Part shown: piece by piece, positions 22,471-31,555 of the stretch | How the letters are laid out: the number at the start of each line of letters is the position of its first letter | Position numbering within the stretch: position 1 is the first letter of the stretch | From: Porphyrobacter sp. CACIAM 03H1 | GTDB lineage: Bacteria > Pseudomonadota > Alphaproteobacteria > Sphingomonadales > Sphingomonadaceae | Assembly: GCF_002215495.1 (NCBI RefSeq) | Contig: NZ_CP021378.1 | Span: forward strand, 3,178,659 to 3,242,658 | Direction: 5' to 3' | DNA: 64,000 nucleotides | The notes under the pieces: generated by a model | What the model was told of the DNA's origin: nothing | What the model saw: only the letters and a program-made list of their open reading frames with translations | Databases searched by the model: none | Translations under genes and position numbers: made by a program

Positions 22471-24612
22471 TCAGCCGCGCATCCAGGTGTGGTACTTCTC
22501 GACCCACCTCAGCAGGCCCTCGGGCTTGTTGGCGCGCTTCCAGTTGCCGGCGGCGAACTTGTTGGCCTCGGCCATGGTCGGGTAGGAGTGGATCGTGCCG
22601 AGGATCTTGTTGAGGCCGATACCGTGCTTCATCGCCAGGACGTATTCGGCCAGCAATTCGCCCGCGTGGGCGCCGACGATGGTGGCGCCGAGGATCTTGT
22701 CCTTGCCGCCTGCCGGGGTGAGCACCTTGACGAAGCCCTTGGTCTCGCTCTCGGCGATGGCGCGGTCGAGATCGTCGAGTTCGTAGCGCGTCACCTCGAC
22801 CGCGATGCCCTGCTCTGCCGCCTCGCGCTCGTTCAGCCCGACGCGCGCGACCTCGGGGTCGAGGAAGGTGACGGCGGGGACCACGCGGTAATCGGCCTTG
22901 AACTTGCGGAAGGTGCCGAACAGCGCGTTGACGCTGGCATACCATGCCTGGTGGCTGGCGGTGTGGGTGAACTGGTAGGGGCCCGCCACATCGCCGGCAG
23001 CGAAGATGTTGGGGAATTTGGTCGCGAGGAATTCGTCGGTGGTCACGGTCTTGCCCGTGTCGACGCCGATGTCCTCGAGCCCGAAGCCGGTCAGCCGCGC
23101 CTTTCTGCCGATGGCGACGATCAGCGCGTCGAAAGCGATCCGAACCTCGCCCCCGTCATGCTCCGCGACCAACTCCCGCTGCTCGATCCGCACCGCCTTG
23201 TGGCCGGTGAGGACGCGGACCCCGTCCGCCTCCAGCACCTCGCGCGCGAGCGCCGAAACGTCGGCATCCTCGCGCCCGAGCAGGCTGTCGGCCATCTCGA
23301 CCTGCGTCACCTCGGAGCCGAGCCGCGCCAGCGCCTGCGACAATTCGCACCCGATCGGCCCGCCGCCCAGCACCGCGACCCGCTGCGGTGCCGCGTCCAT
23401 TTGCGCGAAGGCCTGCCACATGGTCTCGCTGGTGAGGTATCCGCTCTCCTCGATCCCCGGGATCGGCGGCACGACCGGCTCGGCCCCGCTGGCGATGATG
23501 ATGCTGCGCGTCGTCAGCCTTTGCGTGCCGCCGTCATTGAGCGCGATCTCGACCGTCCACGGGTCTATGATCTTCGCATAGCCCTTGACCACGTCGACCC
23601 CGAGACCGGTGTAGCGTTCGACGCTGTCGTGCGGCTCGATCGCCTTGATGGTGTCCAGCACCCGCGCGATCACCGCCTTGAAGGGCACCTCCGGCTCCAC
23701 CGCCGCCAGCCCGTAGCGGTCGGCATGGCGCATCGTGGCGGCGACCTTGGCGCTCTTGATGATCGCCTTCGACGGCACGCATCCGGTGTTGAGGCAGTCC
23801 CCGCCCATTTCGTGCGCCTCGACCAGCGTCACCTTGGCCTTCACCGTCGCGGCGATATAGGCCGAGACGAGGCCCGCCGAACCCGCGCCGATCACCACCA
23901 GATTGCGGTCGAATTTCCTGGGGCGCCGGAACCCGGCATAGACCTTGCGCCGCTTGATCAGCCCGATGATCCCCTTGGCGATCCACGGCACGATGCCGAG
24001 CAACACGAAGCTCCCCAGCACCGCCGGCGAGGCGATGCCCGACAGGCTGTCGATCCGCGCCAGCTGGGTGCCCGCGTTGACGTAGACGATGGTGCCGAGC
24101 AGCATGCCGATCTGGCTCACCCACATGAAGGTAAGCGTGCGGATGCGGGTCAGGCCCATGACGAGGTTGACCATGAAGAAGGGGAAGACCGGGATCATCC
24201 GTAGCGAGAAAAGGTAGAACGCCCCGTCGCGCTCCAGCCCGGCGTTGATCGCCTTCAGCCGCTCGCCGAAGCGCGCCTCGATGCTGTCGCGCAGCACGTA
24301 GCGCGAGGACAGGAAGGCGAGCGTCGCCCCGATGGTCGAGGCGAAGGAGACGATCACCGTGCCCCACACCACGCCGAACAGGGCGCCCGCCGCCAGCGTC
24401 ATGATCGCCGCGCCGGGGAAGGACGCGGCGGTGACGACGACATAGGCGAGGAAGAACCCGGCGACCACCACCAGCGGATTGTCGCGCTGGAAGGCGGCCG
24501 TGCCGGCAGCAAGCGCCTTCACGCCCTCGAGCGTCAGGTATTGCCCGAGGTCGAAGGCGAAATAGGCGGCGGCAAGCGCGGCCAGAACGGCGATGATGGC
24601 AAGCTTCTTCAC
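22471..24612 (-). CDS. VTT-domain membrane protein fused to a flavin disulfide reductase
   Basis: A 713-aa protein starting at GTG 24612. Residues 1-220 carry a TVP38/TMEM64 (VTT/DedA-like) membrane domain, including FPGAAIMTLAAGALFG and FFMVNLVMGLT. Residues about 236-713 form a class I pyridine nucleotide-disulfide reductase: FAD motif GAGSAG, redox pair C273/C278 in GGDCLNTGCVPSK, NAD motif VLGGGPIGCE and a C-terminal HSYPTMAEA with the catalytic histidine. It resembles mercuric/dihydrolipoyl reductases tied to the membrane. The substrate is unknown. It is in the same strand and direction as the flavoprotein upstream. Confidence 0.88.
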   Translation of the reverse strand: MKKLAIIAVLAALAAAYFAFDLGQYLTLEGVKALAAGTAAFQRDNPLVVVAGFFLAYVVVTAASFPGAAIMTLAAGALFGVVWGTVIVSFASTIGATLAFLSSRYVLRDSIEARFGERLKAINAGLERDGAFYLFSLRMIPVFPFFMVNLVMGLTRIRTLTFMWVSQIGMLLGTIVYVNAGTQLARIDSLSGIASPAVLGSFVLLGIVPWIAKGIIGLIKRRKVYAGFRRPRKFDRNLVVIGAGSAGLVSAYIAATVKAKVTLVEAHEMGGDCLNTGCVPSKAIIKSAKVAATMRHADRYGLAAVEPEVPFKAVIARVLDTIKAIEPHDSVERYTGLGVDVVKGYAKIIDPWTVEIALNDGGTQRLTTRSIIIASGAEPVVPPIPGIEESGYLTSETMWQAFAQMDAAPQRVAVLGGGPIGCELSQALARLGSEVTQVEMADSLLGREDADVSALAREVLEADGVRVLTGHKAVRIEQRELVAEHDGGEVRIAFDALIVAIGRKARLTGFGLEDIGVDTGKTVTTDEFLATKFPNIFAAGDVAGPYQFTHTASHQAWYASVNALFGTFRKFKADYRVVPAVTFLDPEVARVGLNEREAAEQGIAVEVTRYELDDLDRAIAESETKGFVKVLTPAGGKDKILGATIVGAHAGELLAEYVLAMKHGIGLNKILGTIHSYPTMAEANKFAAGNWKRANKPEGLLRWVEKYHTWMRG

Positions 24613-24654
24613 TTGGTCCCCTTTCGGCCCGGTTCGCGGCCCTTCCCGCGCCGG

Positions 24655-25791
24655 TTACACGCCTCTTGCGAGGGCGGCGTATTCCGCGATCCAGCCTTTA
24701 TCTATCCTGTGCTTCCAGGCGAGCACCCAGCGCCCCTCGGCAACGAGAGGACCGTAGCTCGCAATCGCGCGCCCGTCGCCGGTGTTCATGAGGTAGAGGC
24801 TGTGGCGGCGCGGGCGGTAGGCGGCGCGCGGCGGCTCGCCTGCGAGGAGGCTTCGCAGGTTGGCGGCGATCACGGGTCCGGCGAAGACGGCATGGACGCC
24901 CGATCGGGCAAGCGGCCGGTCGGTGCGCGCGGCGGCGTCCCCGGCGGCGAGAATGTGCGAGTGCGAGGTTGATCGCTGGTGGGCGTCGACCGCGATGAAG
25001 CCGCTTCCATCTGTGGCGATACCGCTCGCGCGCACCCAGGCGGGCGCGGCGCTGCCGGTGGCAGCGATGACGAGCTGCGCTGGTTCGAGCGATTGCCCGT
25101 CCGCGACCAGCGCCCCGTCCGTAAAGCGCGCCTCGGCGGCGATCACCGTGATCCCCTGGCGTGCAAGGGCGGTGGCGACCCGCCTGCGGACCCTGTCGGC
25201 AAAGCCGGGGAGCAGCCCGCCCGCGCCGGTCACCAGCACCACGTCGGGCCGGAGGTCGGCGTCAGCCATGTTGCGCAGCCCGAAGGCGATCTCCACGCCC
25301 CCCGCCCCGCCACCCGCCACGATGATGCGGGCAGGGATCTGCCCCGAGGCGCGCAGGTCGGCGAGGCGCTGCACGAAGGCACCGATAGGGCGCACCTCCA
25401 GAAGGCGCGGGTCCGCGCCGAGCAGCGCCGCCCCCTGCCCCTCGCCGCCGGTGTCGAAGGAGGCGATATCGAAGGCGATCCGCCCGCCCGCCGCCGTGGT
25501 CACCACCCGCGCGTCGGGATCAAGCGCCGCGAAGCGATCGAGCACCAGCTCCGCCCCGGCGCGCGCCGCGAGCGCGCCAAGGTCGACCACCCCCTCGTCC
25601 TCCGCGTGCTGGCCCGCAAGCCAGCCGGGGACCATCCCCGAATAGCGCAAGGCCGGCTCCGGGGTGAGCAGCACCCGGCGCGCCGCGGCGGGCGGGCCGC
25701 GGCGGACCCAGTCGGCCAGCACCGCGACATGGGCATGGCCCCCGCCCACCAGCAGCACCGTGCCTGCCTCGCCTGCCTGTTTTCCTGCCAT
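24655..25791 (-). CDS. NDH-2/SelD-N-like FAD-dependent oxidoreductase
   Basis: A 378-aa protein; ATG 25791 (GTG 25794 possible). FAD motif VLLVGGGHAH at the start, second nucleotide motif IIVAGGGAGGVE near 160, and LAAGDAAA near 290. The organisation resembles type II NADH dehydrogenases and the oxidoreductase domain fused to SelD in some bacteria. No C-terminal membrane anchor is obvious. It probably works with the VTT-reductase fusion encoded 42 bp downstream. Confidence 0.75.
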   Translation of the reverse strand: MAGKQAGEAGTVLLVGGGHAHVAVLADWVRRGPPAAARRVLLTPEPALRYSGMVPGWLAGQHAEDEGVVDLGALAARAGAELVLDRFAALDPDARVVTTAAGGRIAFDIASFDTGGEGQGAALLGADPRLLEVRPIGAFVQRLADLRASGQIPARIIVAGGGAGGVEIAFGLRNMADADLRPDVVLVTGAGGLLPGFADRVRRRVATALARQGITVIAAEARFTDGALVADGQSLEPAQLVIAATGSAAPAWVRASGIATDGSGFIAVDAHQRSTSHSHILAAGDAAARTDRPLARSGVHAVFAGPVIAANLRSLLAGEPPRAAYRPRRHSLYLMNTGDGRAIASYGPLVAEGRWVLAWKHRIDKGWIAEYAALARGV

Positions 25792-26058
25792 CACCTGCGT
25801 ATCATTGCCCGTGGTTCAGCAACCCGCAAGCTTTGCGCGCTAACGGGCGTGACTGATACTTTATTACCTCTCATCGCTTCTTGCAGACATATATCTTCAG
25901 GAATTTGAACATTATCCCCGCAGCGGAACCGCGGGCGCGCTCGACGATTGATCGCTTGCGGCGCGGCGTGGTTGCAATAGATGCAAAATTGCTCCTGCAC
26001 GCGCCATCCGGCCGGGCATCGGATCGCTTGAACACAGGTTTCGGACGGAAAGGCTGCC

Positions 26059-27804
26059 ATGGCAGGTGAAGGCCAAAGTTACGGCTCCAAGCTATCGCTG
26101 GTGAAGTTCTTCAGGATCTTCCTCGATATCCTGAAGCCCGAGGCGAACTTCTACTGGCTCGCCGCCGTCTACGGGATTGGCATCAGCCTGCTTTCGCTGG
26201 CGACCCCGATCTCGGTGCAGATGCTGATCAACACCATCGCCAACACCGCCATGCGCGCGCCGCTGGTGGTGCTGACGCTGACGCTGTTCGGCCTGCTGCT
26301 GATCTCGAGCTTGCTCTATGCCCTGCGCGTCCACCTGATGGAGATCTTCGCCCGCCGCTTCTATGCGCGGATGGTGGCCGAGATCTCGCTGATCTCGGTC
26401 TATGCCCAGAACCCCTTCTTCTCCGACGTGAAGAAGGGCCCGCTGTTCAACCGCTATTTCGACGTGGTCTATGTCCAGACCGCGATCCCGATCCTGTTCA
26501 TCGGCGGCTTCACCACGCTGCTGCAGATCGCGGTCGGCTTCGTGCTGGTGAGCCTCTACCACCCCTATTTCCTCGGCTTCACGCTGGTGATGATCGCGCT
26601 GATCTGGATCGTCTGGCTGGCATGGGGTGCCCGCGCGCTGCGCACCGGGGTGGATGTCAGCCACGCCAAGCACGCCACCGCCGCCTGGCTGGAGAGCATC
26701 GGCGGCTCCAACGGCTTCTTCAAGTCGCAGCGCCGCATCGACTACGCGCTCGACAAGACCGACGATCACACCCGCGACTACATCGTCCAGCGCAAGCGCC
26801 ACTTCCGCCACCTGTTCTCGCAGACCATCGCCTTCCTGGTGATGTATGCCGCGGCGAGCGCGGCACTGCTCGGACTGGGCGGCTGGCTGGTGATCGAGAA
26901 CGAGCTGACCCTCGGCCAGCTGGTTGCCGCCGAGCTGGTGCTCTCGGCCGCCTTCCTGGGCGTCTCGCAGCTCGGCAGCTATCTCGGCTATTTCTACGAC
27001 CTCTTCGCCGCGGTCGAGGAAATCTCGCACTTCTACGATGTCGAGCAGGAACAGCCCAAGGGCGCCGATCCCTTCGACGGGCCGGACCACACCATCGTCA
27101 TGAACGGCGTGCGCGGAAAGGCGCGGCACGAGGAAGTGCAGTTCGACCTCGAGATTCCCTCGGGCGCGATCATCATGGCCTCGGCCAGCCATCACGGGGT
27201 GCAGCGGCTGTTCACCAACCTGCTGAAGATGCACGAACTGCCGAAGGGCGGGATCGCGACGCTCGGCGACATCGACATGAAGGCGATCGAGGCGCACCAC
27301 CTGCGCAAGAACGTCCACGTGCTTGACCGGCCCAGCATCGTCGAGATGACGATCCGCGAATATCTCGCCCTGTCCTGCCCCGACACCGCGCCGCAGCGGA
27401 TGCTCGGCGCGCTCGAGACGGTGGGTCTCGCCGGCACCATCGCGACGCTGGAAAAGGGCCTCGACACCCCGCTCGCGGCAACCGGCTTTCCGCTCTCGGC
27501 GGTCGAACTCCAGCAGCTGAAGCTCGCCAACGCCCTGCTCGAACGCCCGCGCATCCTTGTGCTTAGCCGGTTGTTCGACCTGCTCGAGCCCGAACCCATC
27601 GCCCGTGCCGTCGCCGAACTGCGGTCGCAGGCCTATTCGACCGTGATCTACTTCTCGGGCCGCCGCATCGATCTCGGTTTCGACCGCTTCCTCTATCTCG
27701 AGGCGAGGCAGCAGCGCTATTTCGGCAGCTTCGAGGAATTCACCGCGGCCAAGACCCGCTCCGCGCCGCCGCCGGGCGAGCCGCTCAGCAAGGGAGACGC
27801 GTGA
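26059..27804 (+). CDS. ABC-exporter-like protein with a catalytically degenerate ATPase domain
   Basis: A 581-aa protein with a six-helix exporter-type membrane domain (about 25-320) and an ABC-type nucleotide-binding fold (about 345-565). RBS ACGGAAAGG precedes ATG 26059. All catalytic motifs are changed: Walker A reads ASASHHGVQ (374-382) with no GKS/T; the Q-loop glutamine is D423; the signature reads LSAVELQQLKLAN (479-491); Walker B D/E are S503/R504; the H-loop histidine is G534. The surrounding fold (RPRILVLS, GLDTPLAATG) is retained and the frame is intact, so it looks like a functional pseudoATPase rather than a decayed gene. It is followed by HlyD-type and TolC-type genes as in type I secretion. 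Confidence 0.85.
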   Translation: MAGEGQSYGSKLSLVKFFRIFLDILKPEANFYWLAAVYGIGISLLSLATPISVQMLINTIANTAMRAPLVVLTLTLFGLLLISSLLYALRVHLMEIFARRFYARMVAEISLISVYAQNPFFSDVKKGPLFNRYFDVVYVQTAIPILFIGGFTTLLQIAVGFVLVSLYHPYFLGFTLVMIALIWIVWLAWGARALRTGVDVSHAKHATAAWLESIGGSNGFFKSQRRIDYALDKTDDHTRDYIVQRKRHFRHLFSQTIAFLVMYAAASAALLGLGGWLVIENELTLGQLVAAELVLSAAFLGVSQLGSYLGYFYDLFAAVEEISHFYDVEQEQPKGADPFDGPDHTIVMNGVRGKARHEEVQFDLEIPSGAIIMASASHHGVQRLFTNLLKMHELPKGGIATLGDIDMKAIEAHHLRKNVHVLDRPSIVEMTIREYLALSCPDTAPQRMLGALETVGLAGTIATLEKGLDTPLAATGFPLSAVELQQLKLANALLERPRILVLSRLFDLLEPEPIARAVAELRSQAYSTVIYFSGRRIDLGFDRFLYLEARQQRYFGSFEEFTAAKTRSAPPPGEPLSKGDA

Positions 27805-28841
27805 CCATGGCGACGCTCAAGGAGGACATGGCGCACTTCACCACGCTCGAATCGATCCGCACGCCGCGGGTCATGCGTGTGGTGTTCTTCATGCTGCTGG
27901 CGGCGCTGGTGATCACCGTCGCCTTCCTGATCTACGTCCCCTGGGTGCAGACCACCTCGGGCCGCGGGGTGGTGACGACGCTCAGCCCCAACGAGCGCAA
28001 GCAGGACATCAACGCCCTGGTGCCGGGCCGGATCGAGGAATGGTACGTGCGTGACGGCTCGTCGGTGAAGAAGGGCGATCCGATCGTCCGCATCGCCGAC
28101 ATCGACCCCAACCTGATCGAGCGCCTCCAGGCCGAACGCCGCCAGATCGAGCTGCAGCTGGCCGCCGCCCAGTCGGCGCTCGCGACCGCCCAGATCGACG
28201 AGCGGCGCTCGCGCGAGCTGTTCCAGGCCGGGCTTGCGGCGCGGCGCGATTACGAACTGGCGCAGATCAAGGTGGCCGACATGCAGGGCCGCGTCGCCGC
28301 CGCCCAGGCCGATCTCAACCGCGCCGATGTCAACATCTCGCGCCAGTCGGTGCAGATCGTGCGCGCACCGCGCGACGGCTTCATCCAGAGCCTCAACGCG
28401 GGCGATGCGGCGACGGTGGTGAAGGCGGGCGACGTGCTCGCCACCTTCGTGCCCGACGGCGCGGTGCGCGTAATCGAGATCTTCATCGACGGGCGCGACG
28501 TCGCGCTGGTGCGCCCGGGCGACAAGACCCGCATCCAGTTCGAAGGCTGGCCCGCGGTGCAGTTCTCCGGCTGGCCCTCGGTCGCGGTCGGCACCTTCGG
28601 GGGCCGCGTGATCACTGTCGACCAGTCGGCGCAGTCCAACGGCCGCTTCCGCGTGCTGATCGCCGAGGACAAGCTCGACGGCTATGGCTGGCCCGAGGAA
28701 CGCTACGTCCGCTTCGGCGCGGCGGTGCAGGCTTGGGTGCTGCTCGAGACCGTGCCGGTGGGCTACGAGATCTGGCGCCAGCTCAACAACTTCCCGCCCG
28801 AACTGACGGCACCGCCGTCAAGCGGGGGGTCGGCGAACTGA
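27801..28841 (+). CDS. HlyD-family periplasmic adaptor
   Basis: A 346-aa protein; GTG 27801 overlaps the previous stop (GTGA), with ATG 27807 as alternative. It has a single N-terminal membrane helix (about 25-50), a split biotinyl-lipoyl domain (VPGRIEEWYVRDGSSVKKGD and VRAPRDGFIQSL), a coiled-coil hairpin of about 85 residues between them, and a beta-barrel domain. It would connect the inner-membrane ABC-like protein to the TolC-type channel. Translational coupling to the ABC-like gene argues the two act together. Confidence 0.88.
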   Translation: MTMATLKEDMAHFTTLESIRTPRVMRVVFFMLLAALVITVAFLIYVPWVQTTSGRGVVTTLSPNERKQDINALVPGRIEEWYVRDGSSVKKGDPIVRIADIDPNLIERLQAERRQIELQLAAAQSALATAQIDERRSRELFQAGLAARRDYELAQIKVADMQGRVAAAQADLNRADVNISRQSVQIVRAPRDGFIQSLNAGDAATVVKAGDVLATFVPDGAVRVIEIFIDGRDVALVRPGDKTRIQFEGWPAVQFSGWPSVAVGTFGGRVITVDQSAQSNGRFRVLIAEDKLDGYGWPEERYVRFGAAVQAWVLLETVPVGYEIWRQLNNFPPELTAPPSSGGSAN

Positions 28842-28843
28842 CG

Positions 28844-30355
28844 ATGGTGCGAAGTCCCGCCTTGCCGCGGCCGGGCGCGCTGCCCGGCCCCCGATTGATC
28901 GGCGCGGCGGCGCTGGCGCTGGCGCTCGCGCTTGTCCCTGTGCCGGTTACCGCGCAGGATATCGCGCCCGTCGGCGATCCGATCGAGGTGGCGATCACCA
29001 CCGGACCGCTGCTGCCCGAGGAAGTGCTGCGCTCCTCCGCGCTGACCTTCCCGTCGATCCTCGAGGCCTTCGAGCGCGAGGCCGCGGCCCGCTCCGACCA
29101 GCTCGCCGCCGACGGGGCCTTCGACCTGATGCTGAAGGGCGAGTATTACGACCGCCTGACCGGCTTCTATTCCGGCGGCTTCGGCAAGGTCGAGGCGCGC
29201 CAGCCGCTCAGGCCCTATGGCGCGGAAGTCTACGGCTCGTACCGCGTCTCCAACGGCGATTTCCCGACCTACGAGAACTACAACTACACCAACGCTCTCG
29301 GCGAGGCGAAGGTCGGCGCGCTGTTCTCGCTGCTGCGCAACCGCGACATCGACAGCCGCCGCTTCGCGATCGAGGACACCCGCCTCGCCGCCGCCCAGGC
29401 GCAGATTGACGTGATGCTGGTGCGCCTCAACGTCCAGCACGAGGCGCTGCGCGCCTATTGGCGCTGGGTCGCAGCCGGCGAGGAGATCCGCGTCTTCGAG
29501 GAACTGCTCGAGATCGCCGAGGCGCGCCAGATCGGCCTCGCCCGCGAGGTCGGCGAAGGCGCGCGGGCGCGCATCGCCCTGACGGAGAACGAGCGCAACC
29601 TGCTCAACCGCCGCGCGCGGCTGGAGGAGGCCAAGCGCAACTTCGCGACCGCTGCCAACAGCCTTGCCTTCTATCTGCGCGGGTCGAACGGGCAGATGAT
29701 CGTTCCGACCCGCGAGCAGCTGCCGGACCTGTCGCGGATGAACGGTATCGCCCCGGTCGATACGCTGGTGGCCAATCCGATGAGCGAGGTGATCCAGAGC
29801 CGGCCCGAACTCACCGTCTTCAAGGTCGCGATCGAGCGCGCCAACAACCGCATCGCGCTGCGCCGCAACGACCTGCAACCCTCGCTCAATGCCAGCGTCG
29901 AGCTGTCGCGCGATTTCGGCCAGCTCGGGCCGGGCGGACCGGGGTTCGATTCGACCGACACGGTGGTCGGCCTGACCTTTTCGGTGCCGCTCCAGCGTCG
30001 CGAAGCGCGCGGTCGCCTCCAGCGCGCCGAGGCCGAACTGCGCGAGACCGAGCTGCGCCAGCGTCGCATCGCCGACCAGATCACGATGGAGCTCGGCAAT
30101 ATCATCGAGAACCTCACCGCCGCGCTCAAGATCGCCGATCTGGCCGAGGCCGAGGTCAAGCAGGCCAACGCGATGGTCCAGGCCGAGCGCACGCGCTTCC
30201 GGCTCGGGGCAGGCGAGTTCTTCCTGGTCAACCAGCGCGAGGAGGACGCCGCCAACGCCCAGGTGAGCGCCATCCGCGCCGACCTCGCCGGCCGCCTCGC
30301 CGAGGCCAGCTACAACGCGGCGACGATGAACCTGAAGGCGCTGGGACTGGAGTAG
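28844..30355 (+). CDS. TolC-family outer-membrane channel protein
   Basis: A 503-aa protein with a signal peptide ending near VTAQD. The start at ATG 28844 is two bases after the adaptor stop. Two OEP-type repeats with long coiled-coil helices are visible (about 190-290 and 400-500). It is the outer-membrane exit duct of the tripartite apparatus. No substrate gene with RTX repeats is found in the window. It ends the operon; the next gene is convergent and only 7 bp away. Confidence 0.85.
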   Translation: MVRSPALPRPGALPGPRLIGAAALALALALVPVPVTAQDIAPVGDPIEVAITTGPLLPEEVLRSSALTFPSILEAFEREAAARSDQLAADGAFDLMLKGEYYDRLTGFYSGGFGKVEARQPLRPYGAEVYGSYRVSNGDFPTYENYNYTNALGEAKVGALFSLLRNRDIDSRRFAIEDTRLAAAQAQIDVMLVRLNVQHEALRAYWRWVAAGEEIRVFEELLEIAEARQIGLAREVGEGARARIALTENERNLLNRRARLEEAKRNFATAANSLAFYLRGSNGQMIVPTREQLPDLSRMNGIAPVDTLVANPMSEVIQSRPELTVFKVAIERANNRIALRRNDLQPSLNASVELSRDFGQLGPGGPGFDSTDTVVGLTFSVPLQRREARGRLQRAEAELRETELRQRRIADQITMELGNIIENLTAALKIADLAEAEVKQANAMVQAERTRFRLGAGEFFLVNQREEDAANAQVSAIRADLAGRLAEASYNAATMNLKALGLE

Positions 30356-30362
30356 CGGGCAG

Positions 30363-30818
30363 TCAGATCCGACCGCGCAAAGCCTGATAGGCCGCCGCCG
30401 AGACGGTGTTGGCGAGATTCAGCGAGCGGATCACCTCGGAGCGCATCGGCAGCTTGAACAGCCGGTCGGGGTGGCGCTCGATGATCGCCTTGGGGATGCC
30501 CTTCGTCTCCTGCCCGAAGACGAGGAAGGCATCCTCCGGATAATCGGGCTCGTAGAAGGACCGCGCACCGAATTCCTCGAAGAGGAACAGCTGATCGGGG
30601 CGGGGCTCGCGGACTGCGAGGAAGGCATCCCAGCTCGCATATTCGGTCAGCCGCACGTGCGGCCAGTAATCGAGGCCCGACCGCTTCACCCGCTTGTCGC
30701 TGATCTCGAAGCCCAAGGGGTGGATCAGGATCAGCTCCATGTCGAGCGCGACGCAGGTGCGCCCCACCGCCCCGGTGTTGCCGGGGATCTCGGGCTGGAC
30801 GAGGACGATGGCGGTCAT
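30363..30818 (-). CDS. trmL: tRNA (cytidine(34)-2'-O)-methyltransferase TrmL
   Basis: A 151-aa SPOUT methyltransferase of the usual length. Motifs IPGNTGAVGRTC (motif 1), FGQETKGIP (motif 2) and IRSLNLANTVSAAAYQALR (motif 3, knot) match TrmL, which 2'-O-methylates the wobble base of tRNA-Leu. ATG 30818 gives the normal N terminus MTAIVLVQPEIPGN. It is last in a minus-strand run with gatB and a lipoprotein gene. Confidence 0.92.
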   Translation of the reverse strand: MTAIVLVQPEIPGNTGAVGRTCVALDMELILIHPLGFEISDKRVKRSGLDYWPHVRLTEYASWDAFLAVREPRPDQLFLFEEFGARSFYEPDYPEDAFLVFGQETKGIPKAIIERHPDRLFKLPMRSEVIRSLNLANTVSAAAYQALRGRI

Positions 30819-30831
30819 GGGCGATCGCGGC

Positions 30832-31533
30832 TCAGTAAATCGGCTCAAGGTCGAAGCCGGTCAGGCGGAGCATTGCGAGCCCCACCTCCCGGACTGCCCC
30901 TTTCTCCGGCGTCCAGCGGTCATAGAAGGCATAACGTCCGCCGTCGGCCAGTTCGACGATCCACTGCGCACCATCTGTGCCTAGCTCGCAGGTCCCCGCC
31001 GGTTCCGCTGCAAGGCTGAAGCGCTCCAGCGTATTCCGGATGGCTCGGATCTCTGCGGGGGAAAGCTCGCGGCGAAGGCTCCGGGCGACCTCGCCGACCT
31101 TGAACCCGCCTTCCCCTGACAGGAGCTTGGCTTCCAGCACCGCTTTCCCACTCGCCTCAGCTTCGATCCTCACGATCATCGGGTGGTGAAAGGTGCGAAG
31201 CCATAGGAGGCGGATGTGAAACCGCTCCGGCTCTGCCGCGGCAAGCTCCGCGAGCGGCCGCTCACCGGCTTGGGCGAGGGTGGAGGAATACCACTCGGTC
31301 TTCAGATCGTTTAGAACAGTCGAGGCTGGAGTATCCGGGAAGCCGCAGACCTCCTTCATTGTCGAGAGATAGGACGGGAAGTACTGGCCCGGCTCGACCG
31401 ACGCTTCACCGAGCGGAACGCCGAGCGCGGCATCCTCTTTGGGAGGCACCGCGCCGCACCCGGCGGCATGCAGAATGGCCAACGCCAGCGCCGCCCGGCG
31501 GACAAGCCCTTGCCGACGGACAGGTCTGGTCAC
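30832..31533 (-). CDS. Hypothetical lipoprotein
   Basis: About 233 aa starting at GTG 31533 (TTG 31548 also possible). The N terminus has arginines, a hydrophobic stretch and LHAAGC, a plausible lipobox. The rest has no motif I recognise: VCGFPDTPASTVLNDLKTEWYSS, a charged middle and GTDGAQWIVELADGGRYAFYDRW near the end. It lies between gatB and trmL on the same strand and may be cotranscribed. Confidence 0.65.
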   Translation of the reverse strand: MTRPVRRQGLVRRAALALAILHAAGCGAVPPKEDAALGVPLGEASVEPGQYFPSYLSTMKEVCGFPDTPASTVLNDLKTEWYSSTLAQAGERPLAELAAAEPERFHIRLLWLRTFHHPMIVRIEAEASGKAVLEAKLLSGEGGFKVGEVARSLRRELSPAEIRAIRNTLERFSLAAEPAGTCELGTDGAQWIVELADGGRYAFYDRWTPEKGAVREVGLAMLRLTGFDLEPIY

Positions 31534-31555
31534 CGGACCGGACGTCAAGCCGGAT

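Noticed and set aside
20926..24204. A 1092-codon open frame on the plus strand
   Set aside because: It is antisense to the nucleoside transporter and the VTT-reductase genes; its composition (Arg, Gly, Asp, His-rich, no motifs) is that of a GC-rich shadow frame.
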